IMG/VR virus record: IMGVR_UViG_3300035670_000040 | Span: 62,001-126,000 of that record | DNA length: 64,000 nt | DNA from: a virus | Reading direction: 5' to 3' (one strand) | Shown here: positions 8,796 to 15,163 of the stretch, piece after piece | Layout of the letters: every line of letters begins with the position of its first letter | How positions within the stretch are numbered: position 1 is the stretch's first letter | Notes under the pieces: generated by a model | The model's database searches: none | Told to the model about the DNA's origin: nothing | The model's input: only the letters and a program-made list of their open reading frames with translations | Made by a program: the position numbers and the translations under genes

Positions 8796-9071
8796 ATGGA
8801 AAATTTAAACTTTACAGAAAATGAACTTTCGTACATCACAGAAAGTTTATTATTTTCACTGGGTTGTGATGTTTGTGCGAATTGGGACAGAGATGATATT
8901 GAAAATCTTTTTGAAATAGCACAAAAAATAAAAAATAATTGTTCTAATTTAGAAATGAACAATATTTTTATTCATAATCCTTTACTTGAAAACGGAAATA
9001 CGTATTTTGATGAAATAACACCAAAAATTATTTTAAATTTCCCTGAAATCTTAAAGGAGGATTTAGTATGA
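8796..9071 (+). CDS. Unknown protein, 91 aa
   Basis: Acidic, helical protein with two Cys close together ('LGCDVCANW', residues about 27-35). It is the first gene after a sigma70-like promoter and its stop overlaps the next start (ATGA at 9068-9071), so it is coupled to the kinase-like gene. No recognised family. Confidence 0.6.
   Translation: MENLNFTENELSYITESLLFSLGCDVCANWDRDDIENLFEIAQKIKNNCSNLEMNNIFIHNPLLENGNTYFDEITPKIILNFPEILKEDLV
9053..9060 (+). promoter_or_regulatory. Strong Shine-Dalgarno for the kinase-like gene
   Basis: AAAGGAGG, seven bases before the ATG at 9068. It is the clearest ribosome binding site in the window, inside the 3' end of the preceding gene. Confidence 0.7.
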
Positions 9072-9700
9072 AAATAGCAGTTTGTGGAACATCTTGTGTT
9101 GGTAAAAGTACATATATAAAAGATTTCTGTAAAGAATGGGCTTCTTATGAAAATCCAGAAAAAACATATAGAGATTTGATTAAATCAAAAAATTTAAACC
9201 ATTCATCCAATGGTGATGAGGATTCACAGAGACAAATTTTAAATGCTTTAATTGATCAGGCAACACAATTTTCAAAAAAGGAAAATATTATTTTTGATAG
9301 ATGTGTATTAGACAATATGGCATATACAAGTTGGCTTTATTTGAAGGATAAAGTATCGGATAAATTTTTAGACGAAACAAGAATCTTAGTAAGAGAAACA
9401 TTAAAACTTTATGATATTATATTTTTCATACCACTAACAAAGGTTTCACCTGTTGAATTAACAGAATCGGAATTGAGAGACAATGATCCAATTTATAGAG
9501 AAGAAATCGATAACATATTTAAAACATTTGTTGCTTCTTATCATAAAGCAGAAGGAAAAGTTTTCCCGTCAGAAGATTGTCCTGCTATTATTGAAATTTT
9601 TGGATCTCCACAGGAAAGAATACAAATGACTAAATTATATCTAACAGAACAAGGAACTCCTTATGGAGAAAATGAAAGTTTATTAACTGGAATATTTTGA
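9068..9700 (+). CDS. P-loop NTPase, nucleotide/nucleoside kinase-like
   Basis: Residues 7-14 (G-T-S-C-V-G-K-S) are a Walker A loop at the very N-terminus. 'IFDRCVLDNMAY' at about residues 77-88 looks like the D-R-x-x-x-D-N substrate/Mg site of deoxynucleoside-kinase-like and NadR/AAA_28-type phosphotransferases. The 210-aa length fits a single kinase domain. It has the best ribosome binding site in the region, suggesting high expression. Its place upstream of primase fits a role in nucleotide supply, but substrate cannot be read from the sequence; an NAD-related kinase is the main alternative. Confidence 0.7.
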   Translation: MKIAVCGTSCVGKSTYIKDFCKEWASYENPEKTYRDLIKSKNLNHSSNGDEDSQRQILNALIDQATQFSKKENIIFDRCVLDNMAYTSWLYLKDKVSDKFLDETRILVRETLKLYDIIFFIPLTKVSPVELTESELRDNDPIYREEIDNIFKTFVASYHKAEGKVFPSEDCPAIIEIFGSPQERIQMTKLYLTEQGTPYGENESLLTGIF

Positions 9701-9708
9701 GATAAATA
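9701..9708 (+). promoter_or_regulatory. Late-type promoter box
   Basis: GATAAATA directly after the kinase stop and 18 bases before the ATG at 9727. It matches NATAAATA. A late box here would fit the idea that the downstream protein is a head component. Confidence 0.5.
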
Positions 9709-9726
9709 AAAATATAATATAATAAT

Positions 9727-10590
9727 ATGAAAAAACTTAAATTCGATACTTTATTTGAATCTCTAATGTTAAATGAAGGAACTATCTCAAAACAACAGAG
9801 GTATGGTAATGTTAATTTTAATGTAGAAAAACTTATAAACAAACTAGAAGATTCTGAATCAGATGATTACAAATCAATCATTGATCCAGCAATAGAACGT
9901 TGGAAAGGTCAAGGTTATCTAGGAAACTTAACCACAGATAACATTAAATCTATGTTGGATGAAATAGCAACTCATTTAGAGGAAACTAAAAATGATGGAA
10001 TTGACTCTTTGAGATATTCTGATATAAATTCTTTAGTAGATAACGTAACTAGAGAAAGATTTAAGGGAAATAAAGAAGGGATGTCTACCTTAGCTACTAG
10101 ATGGAGTTCTAAATTGCAAGGATTGATTCAAAAGATGAAAGATACCCATGAACAGGGTTCAGGTGAACAAGAGATTTCTGATGAAAGCGATGAAGATTTT
10201 TCATCAGAACCACAGGATAATACATCTAAAAACGAAGGTATAAAGGAAAAAGTTCTACAGACTGTTCAAGCATCTGATTCCATGTCAAAAGAAGAAATAG
10301 TCCGTTATCTTATAGGAAGAATGGGTAGAAATGAAATATCTGCCGAAAGCATAGTAGATTCTTTGATTTCTTCTGGTGATTTAGTACAAAACGAGGAAGG
10401 AAATCTAGAAATAAGCAAGGAAACAAAGGAAATAGAGACTTTAGGTACTGTTTCAGATGAAGATTTTGATATTCAGGACGAAACAGGAATTCCATTCAGA
10501 GAAGATGATTTAACAGATGAAGACGAAGATGTTGATGCGGCATTCAGAGATGCAATTGAAAGCGATCCATATAAGAGTAGAGATTATTAA
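9727..10590 (+). CDS. Acidic protein with possible capsid-targeting N-terminus
   Basis: 287 aa. The N-terminus is amphipathic and ends in L-N-E at residues 15-17, like a gp21-cleaved capsid-targeting peptide. The middle is helical. A segment at about residues 180-235 has the helix-turn-helix rhythm of a winged-helix domain ('KEEIVRYLIGRMG...ISAESIVDSLI' style). The C-terminal 50 residues are extremely acidic. It is preceded by a late-type box, unlike its early-looking neighbours. A packaged DNA-associated head protein is one reading; a regulator with an acidic tail is another. No family recognised. Confidence 0.55.
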   Translation: MKKLKFDTLFESLMLNEGTISKQQRYGNVNFNVEKLINKLEDSESDDYKSIIDPAIERWKGQGYLGNLTTDNIKSMLDEIATHLEETKNDGIDSLRYSDINSLVDNVTRERFKGNKEGMSTLATRWSSKLQGLIQKMKDTHEQGSGEQEISDESDEDFSSEPQDNTSKNEGIKEKVLQTVQASDSMSKEEIVRYLIGRMGRNEISAESIVDSLISSGDLVQNEEGNLEISKETKEIETLGTVSDEDFDIQDETGIPFREDDLTDEDEDVDAAFRDAIESDPYKSRDY

Positions 10591-10619
10591 TTGACATTAT
10601 ATTAAAAAAATGATAAAAA
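10591..10619 (+). promoter_or_regulatory. Possible promoter before primase
   Basis: TTGACA (10591-10596) is a perfect -35 box directly after the previous stop. The -10 region (GATAAA at 10612 or TAAAAA at 10614) is weaker. Transcription would begin at about 10623-10626, inside the left arm of the hairpin described next. Confidence 0.4.
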
Positions 10620-10649
10620 GAGTCTGGCATGAAAATACCAGACTCTTTT
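10616..10649 (+). promoter_or_regulatory. Hairpin with the primase start codon in its loop
   Basis: A perfect 12-bp stem (10616-10627 with 10638-10649) encloses a 10-base loop containing the ATG at 10629. The right arm is followed by a T-rich run, so it also looks like an intrinsic terminator. Readthrough RNA from upstream would fold it; RNA started at the promoter just upstream would lack most of the left arm. This recalls T4 genes whose starts are hidden in long transcripts. Confidence 0.6.
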
Positions 10650-11588
10650 CTTTTAAAGAAATTTTATAACTATAGTTATAATCCAACTTTTAAAAAAAGT
10701 GAAGGAATTTATAATGCAGGATGTCCTGTGTGTAAAGAGGGTAAAAGTTTTGGAAAAAGAAAAAGATTGTTTTTTTATCCAAAAACTCAAAGTTTTTACT
10801 GTTTTAATTGTTCTAAGTCATGGAATGCTTTTTCTTGGATATTAGATGTATCTAATTCATCTATTGATGAATTAAAAAATGAAATTTTACATGAATCTTC
10901 ATCAGAAGAAGTTTTTGTTTTACAAAATATAAAACAAAAAGGGATTAAATCCAATGATTTACCATTAGATAGTATAAATTTAGAAGATAACTCTCAGGTT
11001 TTTTATTATAAAGACAATATCATACTTAAAAAATGTCTTTCTTATATAAAACAAAGAAAACTTGATACAGCAATAAACAAATGTGAATCGTTTTATATAA
11101 GTTTTAATGATTATATTCACAAAAATCGTTTATGTATACCATTTTATGAAAAAAACAAAGTTGTTTTTTATCAAACAAGATCTTTAGATGAGTCTTGTCC
11201 AAAATATCTAAGTAAAAGCGGAGGAGAAAAAGGTCTTTTTAATATAAACAATATTGATGAAGAATTTGATTATATCTTTTTAACAGAAGGACCAATAGAT
11301 TCTATGTTTATTAAAAACGGTGTCGGTGTGGCTGGATTGAGTTTAACGGATTTACAAAAAAATCAACTTTCAAAATATCCATTTCATAAAAAAATCTGGA
11401 TATTGGATAATCCATCTGTTGATGAAACTTCTAAAGAAAAAACAAAAGAATTTGTTTATAATAAAGAAAATGTTTATATGTGGCCGTTAGGTTGTAAATT
11501 TAAAGATTTGAACGAGTGGTGTATAAAACAAAATATAAATGGTATAGATTATAAATCTATTATAAATAACATTTATCCAACTAATTAA
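10629..11588 (+). CDS. DNA primase (zinc finger plus Toprim)
   Basis: Makes RNA primers for lagging-strand synthesis with the replicative helicase. A zinc-binding motif C32-x2-C35 ... C58-x2-C61 at the N-terminus matches DnaG/gp61-type primases. The Toprim core has the catalytic 'TEGPIDS' (Glu220) and a strand ending in 'WILDN' (Asp260), although the usual D-x-D is not intact. At 319 aa it is close to T4 gp61 (about 340 aa). The start codon lies inside a hairpin loop, and no other start fits before the zinc finger. Its stop shares a TTAA with the convergent gene. Family strong; equivalence to T4 gene 61 inferred. Confidence 0.85.
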   Translation: MKIPDSFLLKKFYNYSYNPTFKKSEGIYNAGCPVCKEGKSFGKRKRLFFYPKTQSFYCFNCSKSWNAFSWILDVSNSSIDELKNEILHESSSEEVFVLQNIKQKGIKSNDLPLDSINLEDNSQVFYYKDNIILKKCLSYIKQRKLDTAINKCESFYISFNDYIHKNRLCIPFYEKNKVVFYQTRSLDESCPKYLSKSGGEKGLFNINNIDEEFDYIFLTEGPIDSMFIKNGVGVAGLSLTDLQKNQLSKYPFHKKIWILDNPSVDETSKEKTKEFVYNKENVYMWPLGCKFKDLNEWCIKQNINGIDYKSIINNIYPTN

Positions 11589-12109
11589 CCTCCACTAGTT
11601 ACTGGTTCTTGATCTCTTAATTTTTTTGGAGCAAGAATAATAAATGAATTTAAAACTTCTTTTAATTTTTCAATTTCACCAGCAACTCTAGTTATACCAT
11701 CAGAGGTTTTTCTTGTTATACCACGAAGAAGTGAACCAGGTTTGTCGTTATCTGATAAAATTTTATGCAAACTTTCAGTGCTGTGAGGATCGTTTAAATA
11801 AGCAGCAAAGTCATTTAATTTATCCGAAAATTGTTTAATTTTTTTTATATTTTCTATATGAACTTCAATAGAAACTCCGTCTACATCAAATTCTTTTTCA
11901 GAAGTTTCTGGTTGTAAAGAATTATCAAAATCTTCTTTGTTTTTTTCTGGTGTAAAATTTTCTGGGTTTTGAGGAGGTTCATCTTGTTCTTTTAAGAGAC
12001 TTGAGAGAAATGTTTTAGCAAAAAGATTATTTGATTCAAATAATCCTTTTCCTGAATTTTTTTTAATAATTCTTTCTACTTTTAATTTTGTTTTTGATGA
12101 AGTCTTCAT
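11585..12109 (-). CDS. Unknown protein; candidate internal head protein
   Basis: 174 aa, on the minus strand inside a plus-strand replication operon. The N-terminal 41 residues are basic and amphipathic and end in L-K-E (39-41), followed by an acidic Pro/Glu/Asn-rich linker and a helical C-terminal domain. The L-x-E element resembles gp21 processing sites. It has its own late-type box (TATAAATA, 12127-12134), which fits late expression of a head protein. Stop codon shared with primase through TTAA. No family recognised. Confidence 0.55.
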   Translation of the reverse strand: MKTSSKTKLKVERIIKKNSGKGLFESNNLFAKTFLSSLLKEQDEPPQNPENFTPEKNKEDFDNSLQPETSEKEFDVDGVSIEVHIENIKKIKQFSDKLNDFAAYLNDPHSTESLHKILSDNDKPGSLLRGITRKTSDGITRVAGEIEKLKEVLNSFIILAPKKLRDQEPVTSGG

Positions 12110-12126
12110 TTATTTATATAGAATAA

Positions 12127-12134
12127 TATTTATA
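12127..12134 (-). promoter_or_regulatory. Late-type promoter box
   Basis: Minus strand reads exactly TATAAATA, the T4 late consensus, 17 bases before the ATG at 12109. A second exact copy (12111-12118) is only one base from the ATG, too close to serve as the promoter. Confidence 0.6.
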
Positions 12135-12158
12135 TTTACTCTTTTTTAATGTAAAAAC

Positions 12159-12187
12159 TTGATTTTTTATTTATTGTATTATATTAT
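12159..12187 (+). promoter_or_regulatory. Sigma70-like promoter before the glycosyltransferase-like gene
   Basis: TTGATT at 12159-12164, a 17-base spacer and TATTAT at 12182-12187, ten bases before the ATG at 12198. The TTG that could be read as an upstream start is part of this -35 box, which supports the ATG as the true start. Confidence 0.55.
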
Positions 12188-12197
12188 ATTAAAAATA

Positions 12198-12872
12198 ATG
12201 AAAAAAATAATAGCAGTGATTTGCACTTTAAGCAAGACAGTTGATGAATTTAAAGAAAGACCGATTTATAAAACATTAGAGAAACTGCATAAACTATATT
12301 CAGAATCGGAATTTGATGTTAGAATAATAAAAGATAATAAAAAAGGATTATCTGAAGTATATAACTCTTATATAACAGAAGAATATAAGAATAATATTTT
12401 AGTCTTTATGCATGATGATATAGAGATAAACGATCTTTTTTTAATTGAAAAATTAAACGAATCACCATATGTTGTTACTGGTTTGGCTGGATCTAAAACA
12501 TGTGATTTATCAAAAGATAAATTAGCATGGCACTTATGTTGTAAAAAAGAAGATATGATGGGTGAGGTTGCTCACAAAAAAAACAATTTTATATGGACAT
12601 CTGTATTTGGTCCAACCATTGGAAGGGTACTAATTATAGACGGGTTGTTTATCTCTATAAACGTCGAAGAAATTCTAAAAACAAATGCCAGATTTAATGA
12701 AAAATTTAAATTTCATCACTATGACATGGCTTTTTGTTTAAATTGTAATAAACAAAAAGTTAAGGTAGGAGTTTTGCCTATAACAGTTGTTCATCATGGG
12801 TTGGGTGATAGTATGTTGACACAAGATTGGGAAAACAGTAATATTATATTTAAAAAAGAATACAAATCATGA
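12198..12872 (+). CDS. Glycosyltransferase-like protein (GT-A/GT2 style)
   Basis: 224 aa from the ATG at 12198 (an upstream TTG extension would add 13 unlikely hydrophobic residues that overlap the promoter). It has the layout of a GT-A fold: N-terminal strand 'IIAVICTLSKT', a 'GLSEVYNSYI' segment typical of donor-site helices, then 'FMHDDIEIND' with Asp73-Asp74 as a D-x-D-like metal site. 'HHYDMAFCL' lies near the end. Likely transfers a sugar to phage DNA, a phage protein or host surface; the acceptor is unknown. Tightly coupled to the next gene (ATGA). Fold call moderate, substrate not determinable. Confidence 0.65.
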   Translation: MKKIIAVICTLSKTVDEFKERPIYKTLEKLHKLYSESEFDVRIIKDNKKGLSEVYNSYITEEYKNNILVFMHDDIEINDLFLIEKLNESPYVVTGLAGSKTCDLSKDKLAWHLCCKKEDMMGEVAHKKNNFIWTSVFGPTIGRVLIIDGLFISINVEEILKTNARFNEKFKFHHYDMAFCLNCNKQKVKVGVLPITVVHHGLGDSMLTQDWENSNIIFKKEYKS

Positions 12873-13399
12873 TATATAAACAAAATAAAATAACATTTAA
12901 TGGATTATTATTAAAACAAAAATTTGGTTATGATTTTTATGAGCAAAATTATAAACCAACTGGGGTTGTTGTAATATTTAGAGGAGAGATGGATATTCAA
13001 TTTGATAAGGATTGTTTTTTTCATGACTATCCTACATTTAATGATTCTATAAATATATGTTGGGAAATTCCCAACATAGGACAACTCGGTAATATTTGTT
13101 TCAAAAAGCTATTCTTATATAAGATAAAAGAATGTCTGAATGATTTAAATCTATACACTAAAGTTGAATTAAATAAAAATGATTCTATATTTGTGCATCA
13201 AGAAAATAAAAAAGCAAAAGAAGTAAATTTTTGTATGTTAAAACAACCAGATAATGTTTTCTCATTAGGATATATTGGATTAAACAATGAGAAACTTTCA
13301 TTAAATGATAAACAAATAGAAGAATTAAATGAAAAAATAAACGAATCTTTTTATGAAATAATTAAATCTATATCTCTAGAAATAATAAAACCATCATGA
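12869..13399 (+). CDS. Unknown protein, 176 aa
   Basis: Start overlaps the previous stop, and its own stop overlaps the next start, so it is locked into the replication operon. Composition is mixed alpha/beta with aromatic residues and two Trp/Cys-containing strands in the first half. No recognisable motif. Its position just before the gp62-like gene suggests a replication or nucleotide role, without direct evidence. Confidence 0.6.
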   Translation: MIYKQNKITFNGLLLKQKFGYDFYEQNYKPTGVVVIFRGEMDIQFDKDCFFHDYPTFNDSINICWEIPNIGQLGNICFKKLFLYKIKECLNDLNLYTKVELNKNDSIFVHQENKKAKEVNFCMLKQPDNVFSLGYIGLNNEKLSLNDKQIEELNEKINESFYEIIKSISLEIIKPS

Positions 13400-13779
13400 A
13401 TGATTCCATCTTTGATTTAATTAATTGGATTTTAAAAAAACCAAAAACAAAGTTAAATATACAAGAAAGCAGTTCGACCTATTTGTTAAATAGATGGTTA
13501 AGTATGGTTGGACCAGATCATTCAAATATTATCAATGAAACATTGAATAGGTGGTATTATACAAATTCAATGTATACAGATACAGAGTGTGTTGCTAGTT
13601 TATATAGAATTATAATTCCAAAAAACACTAAAAAAATAAATTATATAAAAAAGAATAAGGAAAAAAAACAAAAAAGCAATTCAGATGTATGCTTTGAACA
13701 CATACAAAGAGAAATATCTAAAAAAGAGATAGAAGAACAAAAAAGAATGCTTGAAGAATTAAATTCACTACATAAGTAA
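13396..13779 (+). CDS. 62: Clamp loader small subunit-like (gp62)
   Basis: 127 aa. The N-terminus reads like gp62 of T4-like marine phages: 'SIFDLINWI' (F-D-x-x-x-x-I), then a Tyr/Leu and 'NRWLSM' block, then 'NETLNRWYY', then a basic 'IPKNTKKINYIKK' stretch where relatives have a K-R-rich motif. gp62 partners gp44 to load the sliding clamp. The gp44 homologue is also in this window (43493-44431, minus), although not adjacent as in T4. The C-terminal 40 residues are charged and helical. Short and divergent, so the call rests on pattern rather than strong identity. Confidence 0.55.
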   Translation: MNDSIFDLINWILKKPKTKLNIQESSSTYLLNRWLSMVGPDHSNIINETLNRWYYTNSMYTDTECVASLYRIIIPKNTKKINYIKKNKEKKQKSNSDVCFEHIQREISKKEIEEQKRMLEELNSLHK

Positions 13780-13784
13780 AACAT

Positions 13785-14171
13785 ATGATACAAAGACCAA
13801 CAAACTTAGAAGACAAAATTGGTGGAATAGTTCAACTTGAACAATATCAGGGTCACGCACTGGAACTCGATGGATGGAAACTTACAAATGTATTGGACGA
13901 TATATTAATGGTTCAATATATAGATGTAAACGAAGACGGAACAGAAATAAAAAGAGGGTCTTTGTGGGTTCCTATAAATACAGTAACTTTTGTTTGGCGT
14001 GTAGGAAAGGTAATTTTAGCTGGTCCTAATTGCAAAACAGTTAAAGTTAATGATCACATTGTATTCCCTAATGATAAAGGAATACAAGCAGCTAACATAA
14101 ATGATATTAAAAATATTGTTTTCTTAAGTGAAAGCAGAATTTTTGGTGTGTGTGAACCGAAGTTCACATAA
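13785..14171 (+). CDS. GroES-like co-chaperonin (gp31-like)
   Basis: 128 aa. The C-terminal half has the GroES rhythm: 'VGKVILAGPNC', 'VKVNDHIVFPND', then a closing strand 'RIFGVCEP', equivalent to G-K-V...V-K-x-G-D-x-V-x-F...I-L-A-V in GroES. The middle 'WKLTNVLDDILMVQYIDV' starts the beta-barrel. T4 gp31 replaces GroES in folding of capsid protein gp23 by host GroEL, and this protein likely does the same for the gp23 at 47880-49322. Spaced only 5 bases from the previous gene. Fold moderately certain; the role is inferred. Confidence 0.6.
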   Translation: MIQRPTNLEDKIGGIVQLEQYQGHALELDGWKLTNVLDDILMVQYIDVNEDGTEIKRGSLWVPINTVTFVWRVGKVILAGPNCKTVKVNDHIVFPNDKGIQAANINDIKNIVFLSESRIFGVCEPKFT

Positions 14172-14173
14172 AA

Positions 14174-14560
14174 ATGAATAAACTTACTCTTAATGGACTT
14201 AAGTCTTTGTGTGAAACACATTTGGTTGAATTAAAATTTATAAGGAGAAATAAAACATCTTCCAATATTCCAACCAGAAGAATGTTATGCACAAGAGATA
14301 TGAGAATTTTGAATTCAGAAATTGGTAAACTAACATTTAATTTTGTAGTCCCTACAAAAGCAGCACCATACAATACAGTTTCAAAAAATCTTCTTACGGT
14401 TTTTGATATTATTTTCCAAGATTGGAGAAATATACCAGTAGAAAATACAATGGTTGTTATGGCTGTTCCAACAAATCCACAAAAATCATTTTGGGAATAT
14501 TTTGACAAAGTATTAAGAAACATGTCCAAAAAAGAAAAACAAAACTTTATAATAAAATGA
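14174..14560 (+). CDS. Unknown protein, 128 aa
   Basis: Two bases after the previous stop, and its own stop overlaps the next start, so operon membership is clear. The N-terminus ('LTLNGLKSLCETHLVELKFIRRN') and the Arg-rich 'TRRMLCTRDMRIL' segment suggest a small mixed alpha/beta protein that might bind nucleic acid. Late residues have 'WEYFDKVLRNM'. I do not recognise a family; an antisense frame of similar length is a shadow. Confidence 0.6.
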   Translation: MNKLTLNGLKSLCETHLVELKFIRRNKTSSNIPTRRMLCTRDMRILNSEIGKLTFNFVVPTKAAPYNTVSKNLLTVFDIIFQDWRNIPVENTMVVMAVPTNPQKSFWEYFDKVLRNMSKKEKQNFIIK

Positions 14561-14922
14561 ATATTTCATCTTCTCTTTTAGAAAAAACATGTAGTTCGTT
14601 GTTGCAACGAAATGTTAATTTTATTATTAAAAATAAAATAATAAAAAAAGGAAAGATTGAATTATTTGTTCAAAGAAATTTTTATTTAGTTTTTCATATT
14701 TTAACAGAAAGCAAAAAAAAGGAAAAATTTGAAATACCTATACCATTTTCATTAGAAAATCACGAAGAAGATGGTTTAGTTTATTTTGATTATAGATTTA
14801 AAACAATTTCAAAATATTATCCAGAAAGCTTAGATGTTTTACAAAAAATATTTGACAAAAATAAAAAAAATAATAAATTTGGAGATTCTATCTTAATGAT
14901 AGAAACAATAAAACATGAATAA
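14557..14922 (+). CDS. Unknown protein, 121 aa
   Basis: Coupled to the previous gene (ATGA-type overlap) and overlapping the next by eight bases. Lys- and Phe-rich, alternating strands and a helical C-terminus, no Cys pair clusters or catalytic motif. Function unknown; location among replication genes is the only clue. Confidence 0.6.
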   Translation: MNISSSLLEKTCSSLLQRNVNFIIKNKIIKKGKIELFVQRNFYLVFHILTESKKKEKFEIPIPFSLENHEEDGLVYFDYRFKTISKYYPESLDVLQKIFDKNKKNNKFGDSILMIETIKHE

Positions 14923-15163
14923 AGAACCGTTAATTTGTTATAATTTGTTTAATTCAAATTATTATAGTATTTTTGCAGATGATTTTAAACTATTATCAGA
15001 AGGACAAATTCCACTGAAGAAAAAACCATCATCTTCTTGCAAGAAATGTTATGGAAGAGGCTATTCTGGAAAAAATACAACAGATTTTACTTATATACCA
15101 TGTTCTTGCTTGAAAAAACAAATAAATGTAGATATCCTCTTAACAAGGAATGCAAACATTTAA
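14915..15163 (+). CDS. Small zinc-finger protein
   Basis: 82 aa with a C-x2-C ... C-x-C set in 'CKKCYGRGYSGKN' and 'YIPCSCLKK' (residues about 42-70). The G-R-G-Y-S-G element resembles a DnaJ-type central zinc repeat, and the pattern fits one bound zinc ion. Overlaps the end of the previous gene by 8 bases and the start of the helicase by 14, so it is likely co-translated with the helicase. Role unknown; an adaptor for replication or transcription is plausible. Confidence 0.6.
   Translation: MNKEPLICYNLFNSNYYSIFADDFKLLSEGQIPLKKKPSSSCKKCYGRGYSGKNTTDFTYIPCSCLKKQINVDILLTRNANI

Noticed and set aside
10616-10649. Plain intrinsic terminator of the upstream gene
   Set aside because: It does look like one, but the primase start lies in its loop with no alternative start, so a regulatory role is at least as likely; both readings are kept open.
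12159-12197. Upstream TTG start for the glycosyltransferase-like gene
   Set aside because: The TTG is the -35 box of a good promoter and the extra 13 residues are an unlikely hydrophobic stretch; the ATG at 12198 is preferred.
14164-14529. Minus-strand open frame of 121 codons opposite 14174-14560
   Set aside because: The plus-strand frame is coupled to both neighbours by overlapping stops and starts, while this one is isolated.
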